Part shown: one piece after another, positions 14,869 through 22,706 of the stretch
Layout of the letters: the number at the start of each line of letters is the position of its first letter
Numbering within the stretch: position 1 is the stretch's first letter
Made by a program: the position numbers and the translations under genes
Assembly: GCA_031397815.1 (NCBI GenBank)
Contig: JANNMJ010000117.1
Span: 1 to 23,027, forward strand
Length of the DNA: 23,027 nucleotides
Direction of reading: 5' to 3'
Source of the DNA: JANNMJ01 sp031397815
GTDB lineage: Bacteria > Bacteroidota > Bacteroidia > Cytophagales > Hymenobacteraceae
Notes under the pieces: generated by a model
Databases searched by the model: none
What the model saw: only the letters and a program-made list of their open reading frames with translations
Told to the model about the DNA's origin: nothing

Positions 14869-17157
14869 ATGATTGCAGAAACCTTTATCCGCCGCCCCGT
14901 CACGGCCATCGTCATCTCGGTGGTGCTGGTGCTGCTGGGCGTGCTGGCGCTGCTGAAGCTGCCGGTGGGGCAATACCCCGAAATCACCCCGCCGACGGTG
15001 AGCGTCACGGGCACTTATACCGGCGCCGATGCCCAAACCGTGGAGCAAACTGTGGCGACGCCCGTGGAAGTGCAAGTCAACGGAACGCCGGGTATGACCT
15101 ATTTGCAGAGCAACTCGACGTCGAACGGGCAGATGAGTATGACGGTCAACTTTGAGGTCGGGACCGACATCAACAATGCCGCCCTCGATGTGCAGAACCG
15201 CGTGGGGATTGCCCAGCCGACGCTGCCGCAGGAAGTCCAGCGCCTCGGCCTGATTGTGCGGAAGCGGAACCCGAGCATCCTGATGCTCGTCGCGATGTAT
15301 TCGCCGAAGGCCACGCACGATGTGACGTTTCTCGACAACTACGCCAACATCTACGTCAAGGACGCGCTGCTACGGACGAAGGGCGTGGGCGACGTCTTCT
15401 CGCGGGCCGATGATTTTTCGATGCGCATCTGGCTCAAGCCCGATAAGCTCGCGTCGTTGGGGGTGACGGCGAACGAGGTTACGGCCGCTATTCAGGAGCA
15501 GAACGCGCAGATTGCCGCCGGTACCATCGGGGCGCCACCGCAGCCGAAGGGCCAGCCGTTTGAGTACACGGTGTTCGTGAAAGGACGCCTCACGACGCCG
15601 CAGGAATTCGGCGAAATCGTGGTAAAAACCCTACCCGCCGACGGCTCCTTGGTGTACCTCAAGGACGTGGCGCGCGTGGAATTGGGCAAGTTCAATTACT
15701 CCTCGAACTCGTTCGTCGACGGCAAGCGGGCGTCTTATCTGCTGATTTATCAGGCGCCCGGCGCCAACGCCCTCGCCACCTATGAGAACGTGCAGCAGAC
15801 GATGGAGCAGCTCAAAAAGACCTTCCCCTCGGACTTCGACTACATGATTCCGTTCGAGGCCGCCACCGTCGTGAAGGTCTCGATTCACGAAGTCGTCGAG
15901 ACACTCATCGAAGCCCTCGTCCTCGTGACCATCGTGGTGTTCCTGTTCCTCCAGAACTGGCGCTCCACGCTGATTCCGGTCCTCGCGATTCCGGTTTCTA
16001 TCGTCGGCACGTTCGCTTTTTTCATCCCGCTCGGCTTCACCGTCAACACGCTCACGCTGTTCGGCTTCGTGCTCGCCATCGGGATTGTCGTCGATGACGC
16101 CATTGTCGTCGTCGAGGCCGTCGAGCACAAGATGAACGAGCAGGGACTGAGTCCGCTCGACGCCACGCTGGAAGCGATGCGCGAGATTTCCGCCCCCGTC
16201 ATCGCCATCGCCCTGATTCTGGCGGCGGTGTTCGTGCCGGTCGGGTTCATCCCCGGTATCACGGGGCGGCTGTATCAGCAATTCGCCATCACAATCGCCA
16301 TTTCGGTGCTGATTTCGGCCTTTGTGGCGCTCTCGCTCACGCCCGCGCTGTGCGTGATGCTGCTGAAGCCGCACGAGAAAGACGCCGCCAAAAAGAGCTT
16401 CGTGCAGCGCGGATTCGACAAGTTCAACCGCTGGTTCGACCGTCTCACCACCCGTTACACGGCGGGCGTGAAGCACAGCATCAGCGGCTCGCGCTGGATT
16501 GTGACCGGCCTCGTGGTGCTCATCATCGGCACCGTTTTCCTGTTCCGTGGCAAGCCGACCGGCTTCCTGCCCGTCGAGGACGAAGGCCGCTTGTTCGTGA
16601 CCTTCAACCTCCCCGAAGCCTCCTCCACGGAGCGCACCGTGAAAGTGCTGCATCAGGTGATGGATGAGCTGAAGGAAGTCGACGGCATCGCGCACTTTGC
16701 GGCGCTGGGCGGGCTGAACGTGGTGAACTTTTCGAGTAAGTCGAACAGCGGCACCGTGTTCTGCCAGCTCAAGCCGTGGGACGAGCGCACCAGCAAGGAG
16801 CAGCAAGCCGCCGGGCTGGTCGCGGAGCTGCAAAAACGCCTCAGCAAGTACGTAGAGGCCAGTGTGGTGGTGATTCAGCCGCCCGCCATTCCGGGGTTGG
16901 GCAACACGTCGGGCTTCTCGTTCATCCTGCAAGAGCGCGAAACGCAGGGCGACGTTCAGAACTTCGACCGTGTGCTGCAAGGCTTCGTCGGAGAGCTGCG
17001 GAAGCGGCCCGAGCTGGCCAATCCGTTCACGTTTTTCACGGCCAACTCGCCGGGCTACCGCCTCACGATTGACCGCACGATGTGCAAAAAGCTCGGCGTC
17101 AACATCTCGGACGTGGCGCGCGCGCGCTCCAAACCTACCTCGGCTCGGCGTACGTGA
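14869..17157 (+). CDS. RND pump, N-terminal part (before the frameshift)
   Basis: As read, this frame codes for 762 residues: TM1, the first periplasmic porter loop, TM2-7 with the D409/D410 pair, and most of the second porter loop. The last ten residues (from ARS at about 17120) are out of frame and are followed by a TGA. On its own it lacks TM8-12 and the relay lysine, so it should not pump. Confidence 0.8.
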   Translation: MIAETFIRRPVTAIVISVVLVLLGVLALLKLPVGQYPEITPPTVSVTGTYTGADAQTVEQTVATPVEVQVNGTPGMTYLQSNSTSNGQMSMTVNFEVGTDINNAALDVQNRVGIAQPTLPQEVQRLGLIVRKRNPSILMLVAMYSPKATHDVTFLDNYANIYVKDALLRTKGVGDVFSRADDFSMRIWLKPDKLASLGVTANEVTAAIQEQNAQIAAGTIGAPPQPKGQPFEYTVFVKGRLTTPQEFGEIVVKTLPADGSLVYLKDVARVELGKFNYSSNSFVDGKRASYLLIYQAPGANALATYENVQQTMEQLKKTFPSDFDYMIPFEAATVVKVSIHEVVETLIEALVLVTIVVFLFLQNWRSTLIPVLAIPVSIVGTFAFFIPLGFTVNTLTLFGFVLAIGIVVDDAIVVVEAVEHKMNEQGLSPLDATLEAMREISAPVIAIALILAAVFVPVGFIPGITGRLYQQFAITIAISVLISAFVALSLTPALCVMLLKPHEKDAAKKSFVQRGFDKFNRWFDRLTTRYTAGVKHSISGSRWIVTGLVVLIIGTVFLFRGKPTGFLPVEDEGRLFVTFNLPEASSTERTVKVLHQVMDELKEVDGIAHFAALGGLNVVNFSSKSNSGTVFCQLKPWDERTSKEQQAAGLVAELQKRLSKYVEASVVVIQPPAIPGLGNTSGFSFILQERETQGDVQNFDRVLQGFVGELRKRPELANPFTFFTANSPGYRLTIDRTMCKKLGVNISDVARARSKPTSARRT

Positions 17158-18059
17158 ACGACTTCACCTCCTACGGCCGCAACTTCCGCGTCGTGGCGCA
17201 GGCCGACACCACGTACCGCGGCGATATCAGCCAATTGGGCCAGTATTACGTCCGCAATTCCGCCGGTCAGATGCTACCCATCAGCACCCTCGTCAGCACC
17301 GAAAAAGTGGCGAGCGCGCCGCTCATCAGCCATTACAACCTCTTCCGCTCCGCCGAAATCAACGGCGGCACCGCCCCCGGTTACTCCTCCGGCGATGCCA
17401 TCAAAGTGCTAGAGGAAGTCGCCGAAAAATCCCTCCCACAAGGTTTCGGCTACGAGTTCTCGGGCCTGAGTCGCGAAGAATTAATCGCAGGCGGCCAGTC
17501 GACTTACATCTTCGGCCTCTCCATCGCGTTCGTCTTCCTCTTCCTCGCCGCTCTCTACGAGAGCTGGTCGGTGCCGTTCGCGGTGCTGTTGGCGGTGCCG
17601 GTCGGCGCGTTCGGCGCCATCCTCGCCCTCACCTTCCTGCCGAGCCTCACGAACAACGTTTACGCCCAAATCGGGCTGGTAACGCTCATCGGCCTCTCGG
17701 CGAAAAACGCCATCCTGATTATCGAGTTCGCCAAGGAGCGGGTCGACGCGGGCGTCCCGCTAGTAGAAGCCACCCTCGATGCTGTCCAGCTCCGCCTCCG
17801 GCCGATTATCATGACGTCGCTCGCGTTCATTCTCGGCGTGCTGCCGCTCGTCATCGCGTCCGGCGCAGGCGCGCAAGGCCGCCAAACCATCGGCTGGACC
17901 GTTCTCGGCGGGATGCTCGCGGCCACTTCGCTCGCCATTTTCATCGTCCCCGTGCTGTACGTGCTCATCACCCGCGCCGCCTACGGCAAAAAGAAGCTCG
18001 CCGAGCTGGAAGAGCAGCACAAGCAGCGCGCGGAGATCGCGGCCAGCGAGCGGCCGTAG
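17082..18059 (+). CDS. RND pump, C-terminal part (after the frameshift)
   Basis: This frame carries the rest of the pump: the end of porter loop 2 (YLGSAYVNDFTSYGRNFRVV), TM8 (FGLSIAFVFLFLAALYE), TM10 with SAKNAILIIEFAKE, and TM11-12 up to a polar tail. Genuine pump sequence starts at about 17127; the codons before it are the other frame read out of phase. GTG 17082 and GTG 17154 are possible starts if it were translated alone, but neither has a clear translation signal. Confidence 0.75.
   Translation: MQKARRQHLGRGARALQTYLGSAYVNDFTSYGRNFRVVAQADTTYRGDISQLGQYYVRNSAGQMLPISTLVSTEKVASAPLISHYNLFRSAEINGGTAPGYSSGDAIKVLEEVAEKSLPQGFGYEFSGLSREELIAGGQSTYIFGLSIAFVFLFLAALYESWSVPFAVLLAVPVGAFGAILALTFLPSLTNNVYAQIGLVTLIGLSAKNAILIIEFAKERVDAGVPLVEATLDAVQLRLRPIIMTSLAFILGVLPLVIASGAGAQGRQTIGWTVLGGMLAATSLAIFIVPVLYVLITRAAYGKKKLAELEEQHKQRAEIAASERP
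17116..17127 (+). other. alternating (GC)6 run at the frameshift
   Basis: Twelve bases of perfectly alternating G and C lie exactly where the pump frame breaks. Five GC pairs would keep the pump in frame; six are present. Such runs are prone to slippage of two bases during replication, transcription or sequencing. Confidence 0.85.
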
Positions 18060-18066
18060 CGGTGGC

Positions 18067-19206
18067 TTAACGGATCCGCGTCATCGTCAGCTCCAGCGGG
18101 TCGCGCCCGAAAGTGCCCGTTACGCTGGCGTGGCGCTGGTCGGCCGCGAGCCGGATGGTAGCGACGAGCGAGTCGCCCGGTCCCATCCGGCTACGGTCGG
18201 TCGCCGCCGGTCGCAGGAGCGCCCGCAAGGTGCCCGCCGCGTAGCGGTAGTCGCCGCGTAGCTCGCGCCGGGGTTCGTACCGGTTCGGGTGCAGCCGAAT
18301 GGCCATCCGACTACGGCGCGCCTGCCCAAAGTAGCAGCGCGTCCAGCCGTGCGGATCAGTCCCGACCGAGTCGAGCGGCACCCGCCGCCCGGCACGGCTC
18401 AGCGACTCGATCCGCCACACCCCGCGCAACGTAGTATCGGCGGATTGATGCCCTTTCGTGAGATACATCACCCCGACGGCGGCACCCAGCACACCCGCCC
18501 GCGCCAGCCAGCGCCAGTAGTTTCCCGGCGCCGTAACCCGCTCCACCGAACCCATTACAGCCGCCCACAACCGCCGACCGTGGAGCGTCACCAGAAACAG
18601 CAGGCCGCCGGTATAGAGCACCGAGTTCAGCAAAGGTTCGGGACCGATGTCGTAGGCAAGGTTGATAAGCACGATGTTGACCATCATCGGCAGCAAAGCC
18701 AGCGCCCCGAGCAACGTGGTACGCCGAAAAAGCAGCAGCCCCGCCCCGATTACCTGCATCCAACCCAACAGCACGCCAAACGCAGGCGCGTAGCCGAAGT
18801 AATACCACGTCAGGGCGGCTCCGCTGACGGTCCCGAGCGGCTGATCGAGGGTGTAATTCGCCGTCTGAAACTGATAGCCGAGCAGCTTGGAAAAACCGTA
18901 CTCGGCAATCGTGAACGCCAGCCAGTAACGGATAACCGCCCGCAGCCGCTCGTGTCCCTTTTGCAGCGATGGCCGGGCCGACTCGGCGCGCTGCCACCAC
19001 CAAGCCAGCGCAGCCCCCGGCAGCAGCAATAGCAGCGGATGCCGAAACAGCACGATCCCCGGCAGCCAACCAGCCGCCATCTGCCCCGAAGGCGCTTGTA
19101 GCGACACGACCGCCAGCATCAGACTATTAGTGACAGCGATCAGCGCGAGCGTCGTCTCGGTGAGCTTTAACAGCCACGCTCCTGTCGGTCCTTGGGTAGG
19201 TTTCAT
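18067..19206 (-). CDS. DoxX-like membrane protein with soluble C-terminal domain
   Basis: Membrane protein of 379 residues. The first 260 or so hold several hydrophobic helices, including a DoxX-like core: RYWLAFTIAEYGFSKLLGYQ, YFGYAPAFGVLLGWMQVIGA, LLLFRRTTLLGALALLPMMV. After a last helix (ARAGVLGAAVGVMYLTKG) comes a soluble domain of about 115 residues starting LRGVWRIESLSRAG and ending DPLELTMTRIR, with a strand pattern that may be lipocalin-like. The role is unknown; DoxX proteins elsewhere are linked to redox balance or quinone oxidation. ATG 19206 (MKPTQGPTG) is chosen because the open frame upstream consists of the 21-bp repeat array and non-homologous sequence. The minus-strand GCAAGGTA complement (TACCTTGC, 19215-19222) is a weak -7-like box. 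It converges with the pump gene, seven bases apart. Confidence 0.75.
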   Translation of the reverse strand: MKPTQGPTGAWLLKLTETTLALIAVTNSLMLAVVSLQAPSGQMAAGWLPGIVLFRHPLLLLLPGAALAWWWQRAESARPSLQKGHERLRAVIRYWLAFTIAEYGFSKLLGYQFQTANYTLDQPLGTVSGAALTWYYFGYAPAFGVLLGWMQVIGAGLLLFRRTTLLGALALLPMMVNIVLINLAYDIGPEPLLNSVLYTGGLLFLVTLHGRRLWAAVMGSVERVTAPGNYWRWLARAGVLGAAVGVMYLTKGHQSADTTLRGVWRIESLSRAGRRVPLDSVGTDPHGWTRCYFGQARRSRMAIRLHPNRYEPRRELRGDYRYAAGTLRALLRPAATDRSRMGPGDSLVATIRLAADQRHASVTGTFGRDPLELTMTRIR

Positions 19207-19940
19207 CTGAGCAAGCAAGGTACTCGCTGAGTGCGCAGCCCTGCCGCAGCAGAACGTGGTACGAGCAGCGCAGCGTATAGCGGCACGCAGTCGCCAAGCC
19301 AAAAACGAGTTATCAGGCACAGGAGGTTTGCTGCTGACGGCTAGGCGCCCATCAGAGCCTAAAGCGTGTTTTAAGCGAAAACAGGGACACTTTTTGGCCT
19401 CCCGCCCGCACGGCCCGATGAACGAGTAACGCGGTCCGATCAACGGGTAACGTGGTCGAATCAACGCCTCGCGCAGTCGAATCAACGAATAACGCGGTTC
19501 GATCAACGAATAACGTGGTCGATTCAACGGCTAACGCGGGTCGATTAACGCCTCGCTCGGTCGAATCAACGAATAACGCCACCCGTTCAACGCCTCGCAC
19601 GCTCCGTTCAACGACTAACGCGGTCGAATCAACGGTTCGCACGGTTTTCCCTCCGCTTCGCACGGTTTTCCCTCCACTTCGCGCGGTTTTCCCTCGGCCC
19701 TTCGCGCGTGGGCTCTGCCCCGTGCGGGCTATTCGCGGGACTCTGGCCCGCCATCCCAATCGGCCGCCTCGCCCGCGTGGCCAGCTCACCTAACTCCCCT
19801 AAACACCGTTCACCCGCCCCAATAGCAGCATCCTTCCCCCTCAAGCAACCCGCCGCCCACATTCTGTTTCCCATCTTCGCAGACGCACTACCTCTCTCCG
19901 TGCGCTATCTCGCTCGTCTCCTCGCTCGTTTTCACTGCCG
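19207..19940. other. intergenic region with 21-bp tandem array, divergent promoters
   Basis: A 734-base gap between divergent genes. It holds the 21-bp array (next entry) at 19414-19707. The parts to each side (19207-19413 and 19708-19940) show no gene that I recognise. Several frames are open across it because the repeat period is a multiple of three, but none has a signal peptide, known motif or codon use like the neighbours. Confidence 0.6.
19414..19707. repeat. 21-bp tandem repeat array, about 14 units
   Basis: Units of exactly 21 bases run without interruption. The first eleven (19414-19644) share the core TCAACG, with two forms of the second half: NNTAACGYGG (units 1, 2, 4, 5, 6, 8, 10) and a TCGC-type end such as CCTCGCNCGG (units 3, 7, 9, 11). 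Units 12-14 (19645-19707) change to TTTTCCCTC in the first half and keep the TTCGCRCGG ending. Single-base differences are frequent, so the array is not freshly expanded. It does not have CRISPR layout, because there are no unique spacers. Confidence 0.85.
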
Positions 19941-22706
19941 ATGGTTCGTCTTCTACTGTTTTTGACCTTCCTGCTGACGGGTTTATCCGGCACCGGCGTG
20001 GCGCAAACCCCCCCCCCGGCCGCCGCCCTCACCCCGGCGCCCAAACCAGCGGGCGTGCCCATAAAAGGGCGCATCACCGATGCCACGGGCCAGCCGATGC
20101 CGTTCTGCAACGTGTACATCAAAACGACCGGCCAGAACACCACCGCCAACGAAAACGGTAATTACCAGACCGTTAGCCTCGCGCCGGGCACTTACGAAGT
20201 CATCTACCAATACGTCGGCTACGAGCCGCACACCGAGCAAGTCACCATTCAGGCGCAGCCGATTACCCTGAACGTCACGCTCACCGAGAGCACGTATAAT
20301 TTGGGGGAAGTGACCGTCCGGGCATCCGACGAAGACCCCGCGTATGGCATTATGCGCGCCGCCATTGCCCGCCGCAAGTACTACCGCGACGAGATTTCCG
20401 CCTTCCGCTGCCGCACCTACATCAAGGGGTTGGCGCGCCTGACCGACGTCCCCGGCAAGCTCCTCGGCGGGCTGATTGATATGACTCCCGACATTAAGCC
20501 GGGGATTATTTATCTCTCCGAATCGGTCTCGGAGCTGACCTTCCGCCAGCCCGGCCGCGTGCAGGAGCGGATGATTTCGAGCCGCGTCAGCGGGCGCACG
20601 AAAGGGATGAGCTTCAACCGCGCCGCCGGGCTGAACTTCGATTTCTACGATAACCTCGTGAAATCGGGCTTCTCCGAGCGCGGCATCGTTTCGCCGCTCG
20701 CCAACGGCGCGATGACGTTTTACCGCTTCACGCTCGTCGGGGCCACACCGGGACCGGGCGGGAAGCTCATCAACAAGATTGAAGTCCGGCCGCGCCACCG
20801 TCGCGACCCCGCGTTTCGCGGCTTCATCTACGTGCAGGACGATACGTGGCGCCTCACGGGCGTCGATTTACGCCTCGACCAAGACGCCGGTATCGAGTAC
20901 GTCGATGAGGTGCGGGTCGAGCAGGTGATGGGCGCCGTGGGCGCTGAAAACCGCGTTTGGCGTCCGCTTTCGCAGAAAATCAACATCAAGTTCGAAGCCT
21001 TCAAGTTCAAGGGGAACGCCAACTTCACCACCGTCTACTCGCAGTACGACGTCCGCCCCGCCTACCCCGCCAGCTTGGAGCCAAAGGAAGAGCCGGTTTC
21101 CTCGCAGCTTCCTTCCGAAGTCGCCTCCGCCGCTGCCGTCAAGCGGCAGGAGAAGCGCGAGCAACGCAAGAAAGTGAAGCCCCCGAAACGCGCCGACGCC
21201 CCCCGCGACTCACTCTTCGTCGGCGAGATTCAGCTCAAGAACGGCGAGGTGATGCGGGTCGAGCAGGACGCCAACGAGCGCGATTCCGCGTATTGGACCA
21301 GCATCCGCCCCATCCCGCTCACCATCGAGGAAACGCGCGATTATGTGGAGAAGGATTCTGTCGAAAGCATCAAGAACTCGCGCCCTTATCAGGATTCCCT
21401 CGACCGCGCCCGCAACAAGCCCTCCCTCGGCGACCTCCTCCTCGGCGGCTACGAATACCAGCGCACGTTCCTGAAACGCACGTTCAGCGTGCCGCCCGTC
21501 TTCCGGATGCTGCAATACAATACGGTCGAGGGCGCCGTCATCAACGCCCCGATTCAGTATCAGCAGCGCTACGAAGACCGCCGGTTCTGGCAAGTCCTCA
21601 CCACGCTTCGCTACGGCATCTCCGAGAAACGCTTCCGCCCATCGGTTGATTTACTCTACCGCTACAACTCCCTCCGCGATAGCCGCGTCGGGGTGGAAGG
21701 CGGGCGCCAAATCCGCGATATCAACAATACCGAACCCATCGCGCCGCTCGTGAACTCGGTGTACACGCTGCTGCTGAACCGCAACTACCTCAAGTTCTAC
21801 GAGCGCGATTACGCGGCGATTCGTTGGCAGAGCGAAGTCGCGAACGGCCTCATCGTCGGCGGCGCCGTCGGGTACGCCCTCCGCCGCGAGCTGCTCAACA
21901 CCACCGACCGCGTCTGGCGCGACCGCTCCGACCGGTTCCTCACCCCCAATAACCCGTTCGCCACCCTCACGCGCGTCCCCGACCGCCCCAACGCGCTCCT
22001 CCGCGCCACCTACTTCGGCACCGACGGTCAGCGCCTCTTCAACCGCTCCGAAATCGCCACGCTGTCCACGCTCGTCCGGTGGCAGCCGGGGCAGGAGTTC
22101 ATCACCCGTCCGAACCGCAAGGTGAATATGGGCGGCCCGTGGCCCGCGCTCACCTTCCGCTCGCGCGGCGGCTGGGGCACCAACCAGCCCCTCACCTCTC
22201 CCACCCTCAACGACGTCACCACCACCACCGCCGTCGATACCCGCTTCCTCCAGCTCAGCCTTGCCGCCGACCACACCCTCGACGCCGGCCTCGTCGGCGA
22301 GCTGACCTTGAACGCCGAAGCCGGTTTCTTCCCCATAAAAAAGAACGTCTCCTTCATCGACCACCGCCATTTCCGCGGCAACCAAACCGTCCTAGCCTCC
22401 AGCTTCGACACCGGCTTCCAGCTCCTCCCCTACTACGAGTACAGCACCACCGGCGCGTGGCTCGAAGGCCACGCGGCGCACCATTTCAACGGCTTCTTCC
22501 TCAACAAGATCCCCGCCCTCCGCCAGCTCAAATGGCAGGAAGTCGCGACCGTCAACTACCTCTACACCCCCGCCCTCGGCAACTATTTCGAAGCAGGCGT
22601 CGGCATCGAGCACATCCTAAAACTCATCCGAGTCGATGCCTACGCCGCCTACCGCGGCTCCGGCGGCCGCGTAAGTAGCGGGCTGCGGGTGGGGTTGGGG
22701 TTCTAG
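19941..22706 (+). CDS. CarboxypepD_reg-like/DUF5686 outer-membrane protein
   Basis: Large envelope protein of 921 residues, a family typical of Bacteroidota and of unknown function. A signal peptide covers about residues 1-22 (LLLFLTFLLTGLSGTGVAQ). Then comes a carboxypeptidase-regulatory-like beta sandwich: IKGRITDATGQPMPFCNVYI, TTANENGNYQTVSLAPGTYE, YQYVGYEPHTEQV (about 40-115). The DUF5686 region follows, with DPAYGIMRAAIARRKYYRDE at its start. A Lys/Arg-rich stretch (RQEKREQRKKVKPPKRAD) divides it near residue 400. The C-terminal half has alternating beta strands and ends in RVSSGLRVGLGF with a terminal Phe, as in outer-membrane barrels. ATG 19941 is the only start with a signal peptide. 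It stands alone and is followed by inverted repeats that may act as terminator. Confidence 0.88.
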   Translation: MVRLLLFLTFLLTGLSGTGVAQTPPPAAALTPAPKPAGVPIKGRITDATGQPMPFCNVYIKTTGQNTTANENGNYQTVSLAPGTYEVIYQYVGYEPHTEQVTIQAQPITLNVTLTESTYNLGEVTVRASDEDPAYGIMRAAIARRKYYRDEISAFRCRTYIKGLARLTDVPGKLLGGLIDMTPDIKPGIIYLSESVSELTFRQPGRVQERMISSRVSGRTKGMSFNRAAGLNFDFYDNLVKSGFSERGIVSPLANGAMTFYRFTLVGATPGPGGKLINKIEVRPRHRRDPAFRGFIYVQDDTWRLTGVDLRLDQDAGIEYVDEVRVEQVMGAVGAENRVWRPLSQKINIKFEAFKFKGNANFTTVYSQYDVRPAYPASLEPKEEPVSSQLPSEVASAAAVKRQEKREQRKKVKPPKRADAPRDSLFVGEIQLKNGEVMRVEQDANERDSAYWTSIRPIPLTIEETRDYVEKDSVESIKNSRPYQDSLDRARNKPSLGDLLLGGYEYQRTFLKRTFSVPPVFRMLQYNTVEGAVINAPIQYQQRYEDRRFWQVLTTLRYGISEKRFRPSVDLLYRYNSLRDSRVGVEGGRQIRDINNTEPIAPLVNSVYTLLLNRNYLKFYERDYAAIRWQSEVANGLIVGGAVGYALRRELLNTTDRVWRDRSDRFLTPNNPFATLTRVPDRPNALLRATYFGTDGQRLFNRSEIATLSTLVRWQPGQEFITRPNRKVNMGGPWPALTFRSRGGWGTNQPLTSPTLNDVTTTTAVDTRFLQLSLAADHTLDAGLVGELTLNAEAGFFPIKKNVSFIDHRHFRGNQTVLASSFDTGFQLLPYYEYSTTGAWLEGHAAHHFNGFFLNKIPALRQLKWQEVATVNYLYTPALGNYFEAGVGIEHILKLIRVDAYAAYRGSGGRVSSGLRVGLGF

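Larger units (their letters stand above)
14869..18059 (+). pseudogene. RND multidrug efflux pump (AcrB/HAE1 family), interrupted by a 2-base frameshift
   Basis: Inner-membrane proton-driven pump of the efflux trio. The two halves together span 3191 bases; with one GC pair removed from the run at 17116-17127 they form a single 1062-residue protein, normal for the HAE1 family. The N-terminus is FIRRPVTAIVISVVLVLLGV (TM1). The proton-relay aspartates D409 and D410 are in GIVVDDAIVVVEAVEHKM (TM4), and the partner Lys (K945 in the repaired frame) is in GLSAKNAILIIEFAKE (TM10). At the break the frame runs NISDVARAR-SKPTSARRT-stop; in the shifted frame the expected ALQTYLGSAYVNDFTSYGRN appears at once. 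Both sides are otherwise free of damage, which suggests a recent event, a sequence error or a tolerated slippage site. Start ATG 14869 matches the family N-terminus. Confidence 0.88.

Noticed and set aside
15631..16980. A 449-codon minus-strand frame opposite the RND pump
   Set aside because: It is very rich in His, Asp, Glu and Arg, as expected from reading transmembrane codons backwards, and the pump on the other strand is certain.
17116..17157. Programmed -1 ribosomal frameshifting in the pump
   Set aside because: A -1 shift would reach the right frame, but the alternating GC run offers no slippery heptamer with re-pairing. Two-base slippage or sequence error is simpler.
19207..19527. Upstream extension of the DoxX-like protein by 107 codons
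   Set aside because: The extension is the translated 21-bp array plus unrelated sequence, and the ATG at 19206 gives a normal membrane-protein N-terminus.
19414..19707. CRISPR array
   Set aside because: The repeats are adjacent without unique spacers, and no cas gene is present.
19352..19793. Small repeat proteins in the 21-bp array (113 codons plus strand, 145 codons minus strand)
   Set aside because: Several frames are open on both strands merely because the period is a multiple of three. There is no signal peptide, no start context and no codon bias to choose one.
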